From positions 1,799,268 to 1,820,882 of the forward strand of contig BFEA01000328.1 in the NCBI GenBank assembly GCA_003427395.1: 21,615 nt of DNA, written 5' to 3'. Below are positions 1 through 8,252 of the stretch, one piece after another; position 1 is the first letter of the stretch; each line of letters begins with the position of its first letter. A program made the position numbers and the translations under genes. Source of the stretch: Chara braunii. Taxonomy: Eukaryota > Streptophyta > Charophyceae > Charales > Characeae. The notes below the pieces were generated by a model. The model was not told the origin of the DNA and did no database searches. It was given only the letters and a program-made list of their open reading frames with translations.

Positions 1-61
1 CCTGCAGTGCTAGTGCTGTTGATAAGAGCAGGCACGATAAGAGCAGGCAGGCTCAGCATCC

Positions 62-345
62 CTCATGTGGTGACTATGATGATGATGATCCTGATGATGA
101 TGATGATACTACTGATGGTGATGCTGATGGTGATAACAAATTGTATTAATTGTAGTAAGTTATGCTATATCAACAATTCTGGTCTCCTAATCCTAGAGCA
201 ACTTCTAGTCCTCCCTGTACCAGGACATTGTAAAACAGAGACAATACCAACCTAACCAACGTCACCCATAACTGATCTCTCGTCGCCACCGAGCAGCCCC
301 CCCCGGTTCGCCAGTGGATTGCCTTCCTCCCTCGGCAACCCCCAG
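62..345. repeat. Diverged direct repeat, copy 1
   Basis: This block opens with an ATG/GAT trinucleotide tract (about 75-136). It then runs through a TATGCTATATCA segment, a TCCTAATCC-AGAGCAACT segment and ends with GATTGCCTTCCTCCCTCGGCAA. The same elements recur in the same order at 620-950 with many substitutions and a longer spacer after the trinucleotide tract. It is an old duplication or two members of one dispersed family. No coding potential is convincing; the open frames over it are low-complexity. Confidence 0.65.
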
Positions 346-477
346 ATCTCTCTACAAGGCCTCACGCTCCTGCCTTTGCAGGTTACAAGGCAGCGCCCCA
401 GCTTCGGCCAGCGTCGTTCTGGCATCGGCAAAACAGGGGCACAAAAAAAAACAACTCTGCAGATATCGGTCCGGATT

Positions 478-550
478 CGACCATCCCTGAAATCCTTTTT
501 TTTTTTTTTTTTTCTTTCAAACAAACAGCTCCGACCATCCCTGAAATCCT
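478..550 (-). repeat. Poly-T insertion between 19-bp direct repeats
   Basis: CGACCATCCCTGAAATCCT occurs exactly at 478-496 and again at 532-550. Between them lie a long T run and CTTTCAAACAAACAGCTC. This has the shape of a target-site duplication flanking an extremely 5'-truncated retroposon inserted in minus orientation, with poly-T as its poly-A tail. The sequence beside the T run resembles the tail-proximal sequence of the copy at 4930-5090. A simple local duplication is the alternative. Confidence 0.55.
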
Positions 551-619
551 ATATCCCGGATGTGGAAGAAAACTCGATGTTGCCTAAAAATTCCAGAACA
601 CCAGAAAGCTTAATATAGC

Positions 620-950
620 ATTGATGAGATAATGATACTAATGATGATGATGATATTGATGAAGATGATTATGCTTTTTATTTTTGAGAATTCTAAAGAA
701 ATTGACTGCACCACCTTTATTAGATCTAAAGGATTGTGAATACTATGCTATATCAGTTATTCCGGCCTCCTAATCCGAGAGCAACTCCTAGCCCTAGCTA
801 TACTGGGACACTACTACTCAAAGACAGTACCAATCAAAACAACATCAACCATAGCTGACCTCTTCTCACCCCTGAGACTATCCCCGGCCCCAGAGGGTGT
901 CAAGGCGGCCCCCCTGCTTCGCCATTGGATTGCCTTCCTCCCTCGGCAAG
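620..950. repeat. Diverged direct repeat, copy 2
   Basis: Second member of the family at 62-345: GAT-rich tract (620-672), then TATGCTATATCA, CCTCCTAATCCGAGAGCAACT and the terminal GATTGCCTTCCTCCCTCGGCAA. The terminal motif CGAGGGAGGAAGGC also appears inverted at about 1103-1116, so a third, inverted fragment lies just downstream. Function unknown. Confidence 0.6.
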
Positions 951-1294
951 GTGAGAACTGAAAGATGGGAGGAAGCAAGGGGGGTTCAATATGGGAAGGG
1001 ATATTTGTCTAAGTAGGTCAGAAGGACAAAGGTCGGACGACGCAGACCGGTGCTGGAGCTTTTGCTCTGTAACCTGGGGGAGCAAGAGGTCTGTGGAGTT
1101 ATGTCGAGGGAGGAAGGCATAACCAGTTTGACCGACGTAACTGATGTGGGGGGGGGGGTCCCTCTAACGTAGGGACGTGTGGCTAATCGAACCAGGCTGG
1201 TCAGTACCAGGGAAGTTTGTGTTGCTCTGTAACCCTAGCATAGGGGGGTATGAGATCAGCCAAGTTCTGGTACGAGGACTAAACGCTTGGGCTT
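951..1294. other. Unassigned non-coding stretch
   Basis: No gene is recognised here. It contains an inverted fragment of the 62-345/620-950 family near 1103-1116, a run of G at about 1146-1157 and two GCTCTGTAACC motifs (about 1064 and 1214). The open frames are short and lack coding character. Confidence 0.4.
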
Positions 1295-1478
1295 AAGTTT
1301 TTTTCGCTTGATGAAAGGGAGGTGTAAACAGTAGGAAGTTTTAGTTAGAACCTTCTGTTTCCAGGTTTGGATTGTGGTTGGGTAGAAAGTTTTTTTCGCT
1401 TGTTGAAAGGGAGGTGTAAACAGTAGGAGGTTTTAGTTAGAACCTTCTGTTTCCAGGTTTGGATTGTGGTTGGGTAGA
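1295..1478. repeat. Tandem duplication, 92-bp unit x 2
   Basis: The unit starting AAGTTTTTTTCGCTTG and ending GGTTGGGTAGA is present at 1295-1386 and 1387-1478. The copies differ at about two bases (GATGAAA/GTTGAAA; GGAAG/GGAGG). Such high identity indicates a recent tandem duplication in otherwise old sequence. Confidence 0.9.
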
Positions 1479-1763
1479 TCATAGGCAGTTTTTTTCTGAG
1501 AACTGCAGTTGTTTCTCATAGGCAATTGATGTCGACGGCTTTATAGATACAATAATTCTTCATGGGCACAAGGTCAATCCTTCCCTGTCGCAGGGAAGTA
1601 ATCAATGCCTCTGCTCATCTTTGGAACATTCAGATCGAGTATATCTCAGATAATGTTCACATGCACCGTATCACATACTCGATGGATAAAGATCAAACAC
1701 ATTGGTTGTGTGTTTTCCTTTGGACAGATACAGATTGTTAGGGTTTCGTGGTTTTGCATAAGG
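1479..1763. other. Unassigned stretch
   Basis: No gene, RNA or repeat recognised. The open frame across it on the plus strand has no family signature and runs into the repeat at 1764. Confidence 0.3.
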
Positions 1764-1880
1764 GTGCTGGGCCCAATTCCCGGCAGATACATTCACATCA
1801 TTGTACTGGGATGCTGGACCCGTTTTCCAGCAGATACATTCTCTTAACTGTACAGGGACGCTGGACCCGATTTCCAGCAG

Positions 1881-1927
<47 letters not shown>
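1764..1927 (+). repeat. Poly-A-tailed repeat with reiterated GCTGGACCC module
   Basis: A module of roughly 48 bp containing GCTGGACCCGNTTTCCAGCAG is reiterated three times (the first copy reads GCTGGGCCC), ending in an uninterrupted run of 43 A at 1885-1927. The same module occurs at 4468 (plus), and inverted near 5045-5078. The poly-A end makes this a retroposed copy (SINE or LINE 3' end) in plus orientation. I see no clear Pol III A or B box, so a tRNA-derived SINE is not supported. Confidence 0.55.
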
Positions 1928-1929
<2 letters not shown>

Positions 1930-2340
1930 ATCTTCTGCTACAATATGGAATCATAAGCTGCCATATGTTTTGTCTTTGTGCAAGTGCTGAGGAGTGGAGC
2001 TAGGTCCTTAGGGCCACAACTCGTAGGAAAAGGAAAACAAAAGAACGAAAAACAAAAAAAAGAAAAGTGCAGAACTTGAATGAATCTTCTGCTACAACAT
2101 GGAATCATACGCTGCCATATATTTTGTCTTTTGTGCAAGTGCTGACGAGTGGAGCTAGGCCCTTAGGGCCACAACTCGTAGGAAAAGGGAAAAAAAAAAC
2201 AAAAACAAAAAAATAAAGTACAAAACTCGAATGAATCTTCTTCTAGAACATGGAATCATACGCGGCCATACGTTTTGTTTTTTGTGCGAGTGTTGACGAG
2301 TGGAGCTGCTCGTGAAAACAAAAGCAAAAGAGAGCTACAG
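1928..2340. repeat. Tandem array, three units of about 152 bp
   Basis: Units begin GAATCTTCTGCTAC at 1928 and 2082, and GAATCTTCTTCTAG at 2233, so spacing is 154 and 151 bp. Each carries ATGGAATCATACG, TTTTGT, GTGCAAGTGCTGACGAGTGGAGCT and an A/C-rich tail. The first two contain AGCTAGGYCCTTAGGGCC; the third is truncated after GTGGAGCT. The array starts exactly where the preceding poly-A run ends. Confidence 0.85.
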
Positions 2341-2748
2341 TAGTAAGTCGTTGTAGCCCATAACTGTTGGAATGCAGACCTGACTTCGGATCCACAAGAT
2401 ATATTGCTGGCCTGCTCCCCTCTCGTCCGATATATGACGAGTGTCTCTGGTGGGACATGGGAGCCCTGCAGAATATCGGCTGGGGGCCCTTCAGAAGGAA
2501 AAAAAACAAAATTCAATGAGGAATAGGTGGCCCTAATATTTTTTTCTGCGCCCTAAGCCCTTCCTGACACACCCCTTCCCTCACCCTCCCTAAACCTCCT
2601 GAAGCCCCCCCATCCCCTCCCGACACACCCCTTCCCCCCCAAAAAAAAACAGTCATTTCATTTTAGTTTTTGTTTTTTGCATTGTGTGTTTCTGTTTTTG
2701 AATTTTTTAAAATATACTGAAACATCAAAAAATAAAAATAAAAATATA
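2341..2748. other. Unassigned stretch with C-rich block
   Basis: No gene recognised. At about 2556-2640 there is a C-rich block with two near copies of CCGACACACCCCTTCCC, followed by A-rich and T-rich runs. Minus-strand open frames here have no recognisable domain. Confidence 0.3.
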
Positions 2749-2804
2749 GGGTTGTAGTCCTCGAAAGGACCTACAACCCCCTATATATATATATATATAT
2801 ATAT
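2743..2804. repeat. Hairpin followed by TA microsatellite
   Basis: GGGTTGTAGTCC (2749-2760) pairs with GGACCTACAACCC (2767-2779), one bulged C, around a TCGAAA loop. The flanking ATATAG/CTATAT extends the stem. A (TA)n tract follows at about 2782-2804. It could be a small cruciform-forming element; no protein is associated. Confidence 0.7.
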
Positions 2805-2839
2805 TTTTTGGATCACGTTTAGCCCAGGAAAAAAATCAT

Positions 2840-2945
2840 CCCGGACCCCGTTTATTCGCGTCCAACGCGTGTTTGAACGGGAGTTGAACGCGAATTCAAC
2901 GCGCGTTGAATTTTTCAACGAGAAACCCGCGTTGAATCGATTTTC
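2840..2945. repeat. CpG-rich palindrome cluster
   Basis: Repeated GTTGAACGCG/CGCGTTGAA half-sites in both orientations. The core TTCAACGCGCGTTGAA at 2895-2910 is a perfect 16-bp palindrome. It is directly followed by TTTTTCAACG, which pairs with the right half to form a second hairpin. CpG density here is far higher than in surrounding sequence. Confidence 0.7.
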
Positions 2946-3309
2946 GGACACACAGGCGATGTTAGCGCACTGAATTGTCGCAACGTCCGACACAATTTTT
3001 CATGCGTCGTCGCAAGTAAAACGCCGCGTGCTGATGATGAATATGTTGCAGTACCTATGACGACAGACACATTTGAACAGTTCGTTGCAAAAGCGAATTC
3101 ACGACAAATGGCGAGACTGGTTGCGAATTGTATGTCCCATCTCATATCGTACATGAAAGAGATGATGTTACAGGTTGTAATGAATGCGGGGCGGCGTGGG
3201 GGGAAGAACGAATATCAGCATTGCAGGAAAGGACTCCACGTCAACGACCGCTTAAAAACTCTCTACACAAGATGTCAAATCGTGGCTGCGCGGGTAGTTA
3301 GGGAAACGT

Positions 3310-3311
<2 letters not shown>
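2946..3311. other. Unassigned stretch
   Basis: An open frame on the plus strand (3057-3311) and overlapping minus frames exist, but none shows a domain, and they run into the CT microsatellite. I see no gene here. Confidence 0.3.

Positions 3312-3371
<60 letters not shown>
3312..3371. repeat. CT dinucleotide microsatellite
   Basis: About 30 uninterrupted TC/CT units. No other feature. Confidence 0.95.
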
Positions 3372-3373
<2 letters not shown>

Positions 3374-3508
3374 CATATGATGTATGTTGACTACCTGTAT
3401 CACAACGTCTTCATCCCTGTTTGTCTGTGTATGACGTGGTTCACTACTGCATGATGTATCCGTGTTCACTGGTGCTGGTTTTTGTCGTTCTGACCCGCAG
3501 TAGCGAAC

Positions 3509-3523
3509 CTCTCTCTCTCTCGC

Positions 3524-3571
<48 letters not shown>

Positions 3572-3596
3572 NCCCCCCCCCCAAAAAAAAAAAAAA
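3509..3596. repeat. CT microsatellite, N, then C and A homopolymers
   Basis: CT repeats at 3509-3521 and 3528-3571, then a single N at 3572, a C run and an A run. The N at the end of the CT tract, followed by homopolymers, looks like an assembly or base-calling junction rather than biology. Confidence 0.85.
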
Positions 3597-3606
3597 AGTC
3601 TCTTAA

Positions 3607-3807
3607 ACCACCAGTACTTGGCCCAACCATCGATGCCGAGCCCGGAATGCCCCTGCGCGCCAATTCTTGCCGAAGCGCCGCAGTACCGTTTGAATTTTTT
3701 TTTGGCTGGCGCTTCCCGCCATTGTGGTCCGGTACCCCAAAGCCCTAAAGGTGCGACGCGTTAACGGCGAAGCGCCACGGCCGATAGTTGTGCCAAGTAC
3801 TGGTGGT
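3607..3807. mobile_element. 201-bp MITE flanked by TTAA
   Basis: The ends are inverted repeats: ACCACCAGTACTTGG-C-CCAACCATCG at 3607-3632 matches the reverse complement of 3782-3807 with about two mismatches in 26. Both ends abut TTAA (3603-3606 and 3808-3811), the target duplicated by piggyBac-type transposases. The interior has no coding capacity, so it is a non-autonomous element. TTAA is itself palindromic and could be part of the inverted repeat, so the superfamily assignment is an inference. Confidence 0.7.
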
Positions 3808-3841
3808 TTAAAGTCCAACAGCCTTTAGGCCCTTGTGGTTG

Positions 3842-4140
3842 CTACCCTCTTCACCCGAATAGAACACCCGGTCATTATAGCTGTATTTGGCACAACTTTC
3901 AGCCCCGATACGGCAATAATTACCGGGCGTTCTATTCCGGTGAAGAAGGTAGGAGCTAACCCCGGCTCATCGTAAGGCTGACATCCCGTTAGGGTCTTCT
4001 GCTTGTATACTCTTTTGGGGCAACTTTCAGACCACATGCAACTCGTAGCAAACGCCCAGTCTTTATCGCTGCATGTGGTCTGAACGTTGGCCCAAATACA
4101 GCTACAATGACCGGGCGTTCTATTCGGGTGAAGAACGTAG
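3842..4140. mobile_element. Foldback / palindromic MITE, compound
   Basis: The left arm (3842-3903: CTACC, CTTCACCCGAATAGAAC, CCCGGTCATTATAGCTG, then ACTTTCAG) is the near-reverse complement of the right arm 4080-4140, which ends GGGTGAAGAACGTAG. A third, inverted copy of the outer arm (3914-3952, ending GGTGAAGAAGGTAG) makes 3842-3952 a smaller palindrome on its own. Inside, CAGACCACATGCA (4028-4040) and TGCATGTGGTCTG (4070-4082) are perfect inverted repeats. It looks like a long foldback element whose left half was rebuilt by a second copy. No open frame is meaningful. Confidence 0.7.
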
Positions 4141-4454
4141 CCCCGGTAGCTTCCTCCCATAAATGAGTACACCTTCCCTCGGCATGCTGCAAGCAGCGCT
4201 GGCTTGGGCCAGCTCCGATAACTGCCCCCCCCCCCCTCTGTTTCGTCTAAGCTCTGCTCATTCTTTTTATAGAAGATACTATCCATACACTCATGGCGAT
4301 GAAAGATGCTAGTAACACCAGGATAGATGAGGCGCCCTGCTCAAAGGGTGAAGAGGCACTTCTGTCTCCATGACCTCCCTAACGGCTCAGTCAATCGTCC
4401 TGGGTATCCTGGGGCAATCAATGCTGGCGGCCTGCTCTCGAACATTCTTGTGGT
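4141..4454. other. Unassigned stretch
   Basis: Nothing recognised: a run of C at about 4227-4239 and short open frames without domains. Confidence 0.3.
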
Positions 4455-4615
4455 TGATCTTGTTATACAGGGACGCTGGACCCGGTTTCCAGCAGGTGCA
4501 GCTCCCCACCAATAGATGGAGCAGCCAGGGACAGCTACTAGAGGCGGCTGCTCTTATCACCCCCTCTAGTAGTGGTCGCTGGTTTTCTTTAAAAAAAAAA
4601 AATAATAATAAAAAA
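4455..4615 (+). repeat. Poly-A-tailed retroposed repeat, copy A
   Basis: Contains GACGCTGGACCCGGTTTCC-AGCAGGTG, CTCCCCACCAATAGATGG, a variable middle, GCTGCTCTTATCA and CCCTCTAGTAGTGG. It ends in an A-rich tail (about 4589-4615). It matches the reverse complement of 4930-5090, block by block. A SINE, or 5'-truncated ends of a LINE, are the two explanations. Confidence 0.6.
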
Positions 4616-4929
4616 ATTGATTGTGAGAGCCTGAGACGTAGCTATGCTTGCAGATTTTCCCTATACAGGCTTAGGAGTAGTGGTAGGTAGGTAGTGAAAG
4701 GTGAATTGTAGGGAGGAGTATAGCCTGGTATAAAGAGCACCAATCTGATGCACCCCTCCTCTTGTGATAGCTCCAGGCTATTGGTAAACCGGATGAGAAG
4801 CTGCCCCCTCCCTCGCCCCTGAAAAAAAGAACAAGCAGGCCCAGCTTTCGATGTAAACACACAAAATACCAGACCATGACAAGGGGACTAACGGCCAGCT
4901 CTAGTGGCAAGTGGAAGGAGGGCTCTTCA
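4616..4929. other. Unassigned stretch
   Basis: Nothing recognised beyond a short GTAG reiteration near 4680-4695. No credible gene on either strand. Confidence 0.3.
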
Positions 4930-5090
4930 CCATTTTTTTCTTTTTTTTCTTTTTAAACAGCCCGACGTGATGCTAGAGGTGCTGATAAGAGCAGACACCA
5001 CTAACACACTCGGGAAGACACCATCTATTGGTGGGGAGCAGCACCTGCTGGAAACCGGGTCCAGCATCCCTAAACATCATAATTGGTGGT
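4930..5090 (-). repeat. Poly-A-tailed retroposed repeat, copy B (inverted)
   Basis: Starts on the plus strand with a T-rich tract (complement of an A tail), then GTGCTGATAAGAGCAGACACCACTA, CCATCTATTGGTGGGGAG and CACCTGCTGGAAACCGGGTCC-AGC. It is the inverted counterpart of 4455-4615, and shares GCTGATAAGAGCAGACACCACTA with copy C. Confidence 0.6.
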
Positions 5091-5286
5091 TTGTACAGAC
5101 ATCAGATTGTTGCAACAGGCAGCATCATGACCTGTGCTGGGAGGAGGGAGATGGAGCTACACAACTAACAGAAGCCTAGCTTCAACTATCAGCCTTGGAG
5201 GCAGGTGGTATACCCTATCAATGGTTCCCAGAGCATGCAGGCACCAAACCTCCCATTCCCCTACCTCCCCTCTTGGGCACATGACC
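5091..5286. other. Unassigned spacer between retroposed copies
   Basis: No gene or repeat identified between copies B and C. Confidence 0.3.
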
Positions 5287-5412
5287 TTTTTTTTTTTTTT
5301 TTTAATAAAAAAATACTCCTGCCTGTGATAGTGATGCTGATAAGAGCAGACACCACTAGCACATAAGGAGAGGCTCCATCGATTGGTGGGGAGCAACACC
5401 TGCTGGGGCGCC
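5287..5412 (-). repeat. Poly-A-tailed retroposed repeat, copy C (inverted)
   Basis: Begins with a T run (about 5287-5303), then GATGCTGATAAGAGCAGACACCACTAGCACA, CCATCGATTGGTGGGGAGCA and ACACCTGCTGGGG. Upstream on the same minus strand lies the LINE-like coding remnant at 6330-6651. This copy could therefore be that LINE's own 3' end, with the other copies its 5'-truncated relatives. That link is inference. Confidence 0.55.
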
Positions 5413-6329
5413 TGAAAGGACATATCTTCCTAGCACTGTATCAATCTCTTATGGGATCATTCATATCCATACCATGATCTGGGAACTAGACATAGATTTG
5501 ATGGGGGAAAAGGATCGGGGAAGTCCATCAGGGACCTTAATGGGAAGGCTGAGTCAACTTCAATCCAGTCATTGAATATCAAGCGGTAGTTCCTTTGAAG
5601 CCCAACCTGGTCATTTTCTTGTGCTCCCTCCCAAACCACCCGCCCTAGCCTCCCTCCCTTGTCCCCTCCAAGCCAGCTTTGGTTAAATGATGTAATATGT
5701 TGCAGGATTTCTTTTTTCTGTGACAGATACAATATTTTCACATGACCTGTAAAACACTGTACTGCATCTTTCAACACACCGATTGGTAATCGTAATTTGG
5801 CAGGACTGTGGCCATTAGACTTCTCAGTCCGGGGCTTGGCGATCCCATGGAGCTGCCTATATCACCCGTCCCGACTTGAAACGCCCCTTATCTATCGGCC
5901 CAGCCTTCTTCAGCAGCCCCCCCTTGTTTGAACCCTTTAAACCCTTTGAACTCTTTTACACTCGTCAAGCCTTGCACTCTCTCAATAACCATTCATCCCA
6001 TATCCTACAACATTGGGGCCCCACCAACCAGGGAGCTGCAAGCAGAGTACATCTGAATCCATTTGGTACATCACAGGGTCGCTCGGTCTCTTTATCCCAT
6101 CTCCGGGCCTGGATGCATTTGTCTTCATAGTGCCAACTGATGCTCCCTTTGTGGGGTGCTGTTTGCTGTTGTCCGTTCCCACCTGTTTGCTCGGGTCTTA
6201 CAATTCCCGTCCACTACTGTGTTGGTCCCTGTGCCGGTTTCCAAGCTCACCTCTTGCTGCTTGCCTTCTGTCCCTGTTGCCTTATTGGTGATGGTTCTGC
6301 CGAGTGTTCAATCCTGGGGACCTCCATTA
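5413..6329. other. Unassigned 0.9-kb stretch, possible LINE 3' region
   Basis: No protein family is recognised. Minus-strand open frames at 5457-5777 (106 aa) and 5982-6182 (66 aa) are in the orientation of the LINE-like remnant at 6330-6651 and could be its decayed C-terminal tail or 3' untranslated region. Neither has a motif I know. Plus-strand frames here look like shadows. Confidence 0.3.
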
Positions 6330-6343
6330 TCACCGTAAACCAT

Positions 6344-6447
6344 GGGTGGCGGGGTGGAGGGAGGGAGGTGGTGGGGGGGTGGAGAAAGGGGGGGGATAGT
6401 CGGTGAAAGCGAGGGGGATAGGACCTGGAGGGCGGGGTGGGTGGGAC
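6344..6447 (+). other. G-run cluster, potential G-quadruplex
   Basis: Many runs of three to eight G separated by one to four bases (GGGTGGCGGGG, GGAGGGAGGG, GGTGGGGGGG, GGGGGGGG, GGCGGGGTGGGTGGG). The strand is capable of G-quadruplex formation by the usual run-spacing rule. It is antisense to the LINE remnant. Confidence 0.6.
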
Positions 6448-6646
6448 GCTTGCAATGATGCATCTATGACCAGCACAAAATTGGTTTGAAGATACGGGAC
6501 TTCGAATTCACTGAAGGGCCTGCGTTGCCAAGTGGCTCTTGTGGCGCTCCAGGACTTCCAATGGATGTTGAGCACCGTGTCCAATTTTGAGAAGATCTTA
6601 TTCAGGTCCTGCCATAACTGGCGATAGTTATCAATCATGGTTTGTC

Positions 6647-6651
6647 TGACT
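6647..6651. other. Target-site duplication, left
   Basis: TGACT here matches TGACT at 19750-19754, just outside the 3' LTR. By one-base ambiguity the duplication is TGACT (5 bp, element starting at 6652) or TGAC (4 bp, starting at 6651). Five is the usual Ty3/gypsy size. Confidence 0.7.
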
Positions 6652-7394
6652 CTGACGTACTACTTTCCGTCATCGTGCGATTTTCAGCGTCGGGCTGCTG
6701 GGAGGGGGAAACGACAAGACGAAGGGGTGAGCCGTGGAAAGCGGGGATCGGTTGGGCAGGTTGCATGGATACCCTCGCTTCTTTTTCGTTTTTGTTGGAA
6801 TTCGTTGGCCCCGCGCCGGGAAAGCCCCGCGCCGATGATTGGATGGCGGTGCCATGACAGGCGCAAGAAATGACTGTACCATAGTTTCTTTCTTGTTCTG
6901 CTGTAAGCACTAGGAATTTTGGCGCGATTGGCGCGCGGGAATTTTCGTTTTCAAATTTTTAACTGATGTCGAGCCCCCGCGGGCTCTCGGAATTGTTTTT
7001 CTTCTCGGAATTTCCTTTTGCAATTAGGACTTAGACTAGGAATTTAGGTGCTTTGAATTTTGTCGCGCAACGTTCGCACGCATCTTGTGGTGCGAGGAAC
7101 TAGGTTCTGACTGAATCGCGCCTTTAATCTTGTGTAACTGTCGTTTTTGGCGGGCGCGATTGCAACTGTAATCCTTCTCCTTTCTTGATTCTCCTATGTT
7201 GCTCGCCTTCTTCCTTCTTCCCCATCTCACATACTTTGTTCTAATTGGCCGAGGCGCCTGCATGAACGGATCAATATGTGGAGAGCGGCTACGACCCCCA
7301 CGCCGCGGTCTGGCCATGCAGATGTAGGCACTTCCTCTCTTCTTTCCCTATCCATCTGGTCTGAATCCCGTACCTTTCGCGCAGGCATGCATGC

Positions 7395-7400
7395 TATAAA
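7395..7400 (+). promoter_or_regulatory. TATA box in 5' LTR
   Basis: TATAAA within ATGCATGCTATAAATTCCGC, identical in the 3' LTR (18009-18014) although neighbouring bases have diverged. It lies about 745 bp into the LTR, a sensible U3/R position. Confidence 0.65.
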
Positions 7401-7483
7401 TTCCGCAAGCGCGATTAGTTTGCTCTCTAAGAATTTTGAGGTTAGCGCGATCAGTGAGGGTCGGCTAACAAGCAACTTGGAAG

Positions 7484-7968
7484 GTGAGTGAGTGTGAGAG
7501 TTGGGCGATCCGACGAGCTAGTGCCAAGTATGCGGGGATGTGTAGGCCACAACGGACTGTGGTGCACGGATGAACCTGACGGTCGTATGCAGGCTAAGCG
7601 GGGTGACAACTCTGTGTGGATACGAGGCGACGGACTGCCGGTATCGTGGGTATCGATGCGCGACGACGGACTGCCCGCAGCAGGAGAGAGAGAAGGAGAG
7701 AAAGAAGGAGAGAGAGAGCAGTGGTGTGGGTGTGGGATAAGGCTTCCTTTTGTTGTTCTTTTCATTTTTTCTTTTGTCCATTTGTATAATTTTGGATTCT
7801 GAGATGACCGATCTCTTTATCGCGGCACTTTTCTTGTGAACTTCTCGCGTATATTGTCTCGGATTTTCCTTGTTGTTTGCTTGGTATGTATGCATGGAAT
7901 GAATGTAGGTTTTCTTTTGTTAGCGATCTTTTCGATCTGTTTTTACGATGAGTGTTGTCTCTGACCAG
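7484..7968 (+). other. Candidate intron in R/U5 of the 5' LTR
   Basis: AAG|GTGAGTG at 7481-7490 is a near-consensus splice donor about 60 bp after the predicted start site, and is identical in the 3' LTR (GT at 18098). The best acceptor I can see is TTGTCTCTGACCAG ending at 7968 (18573 in the 3' LTR), after a T-rich stretch. Splicing would remove about 485 bases of leader. This is inference from motifs only. Confidence 0.35.
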
Positions 7969-8252
7969 TATTCGCCTGCATGAGATGCGGGATCATGTCT
8001 GATGGGGAATGCTCACTTCGGAAGTCTAACTGTTGATCTTTTGTGTCACCTATGTGGCATGTAGTGATTGGTAGGATAATTGCATTTACGGTTGAATGCG
8101 ACCGGCACACAGAACCAATCGGTTGTTCCTTACGTACACACGTGCGTACAATCGCGATCTCGAGAAAACCGAGTCGCCACGTACGCACTCGCCTGCGTAA
8201 GTCAGCTTTAACGTCGTGTAAGGATGTGGGGGATGCGACTTACTAAACAGAC

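Larger units (their letters stand above)
6330..6651 (-). pseudogene. LINE-like ORF2 C-terminal remnant, distal half
   Basis: Read on the minus strand, the open frame starts at the element boundary (VRQTMIDNYRQLWQDLNKI...) and runs about 100 codons into a proline-rich tail ending near 6330. It is the direct continuation of the zf-RVT-bearing frame at 19750-20806. When the LTR element and one TGACT copy are removed, the codons ...KDHVV from the right flank join ...RQTMIDN here in frame with nothing missing. The region is rich in W, Q and N with no separate domain I can name. The G-rich plus strand at 6344-6447 is what encodes the proline tail. Confidence 0.65.

Noticed and set aside
1928-2340. 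CRISPR-like array
   Set aside because: Three long tandem units with no short repeat/unique spacer structure, in eukaryotic DNA.
3275-3663. Open frames reading Arg-Glu or Ser-Leu runs
   Set aside because: They are translations of CT/GA microsatellites; one passes through an N.
3825-4286. 153-aa minus-strand open frame
   Set aside because: It lies over the foldback element and its repeated peptide (TGIERPVII..., TRIERPVIV...) is just the inverted-repeat arms translated.
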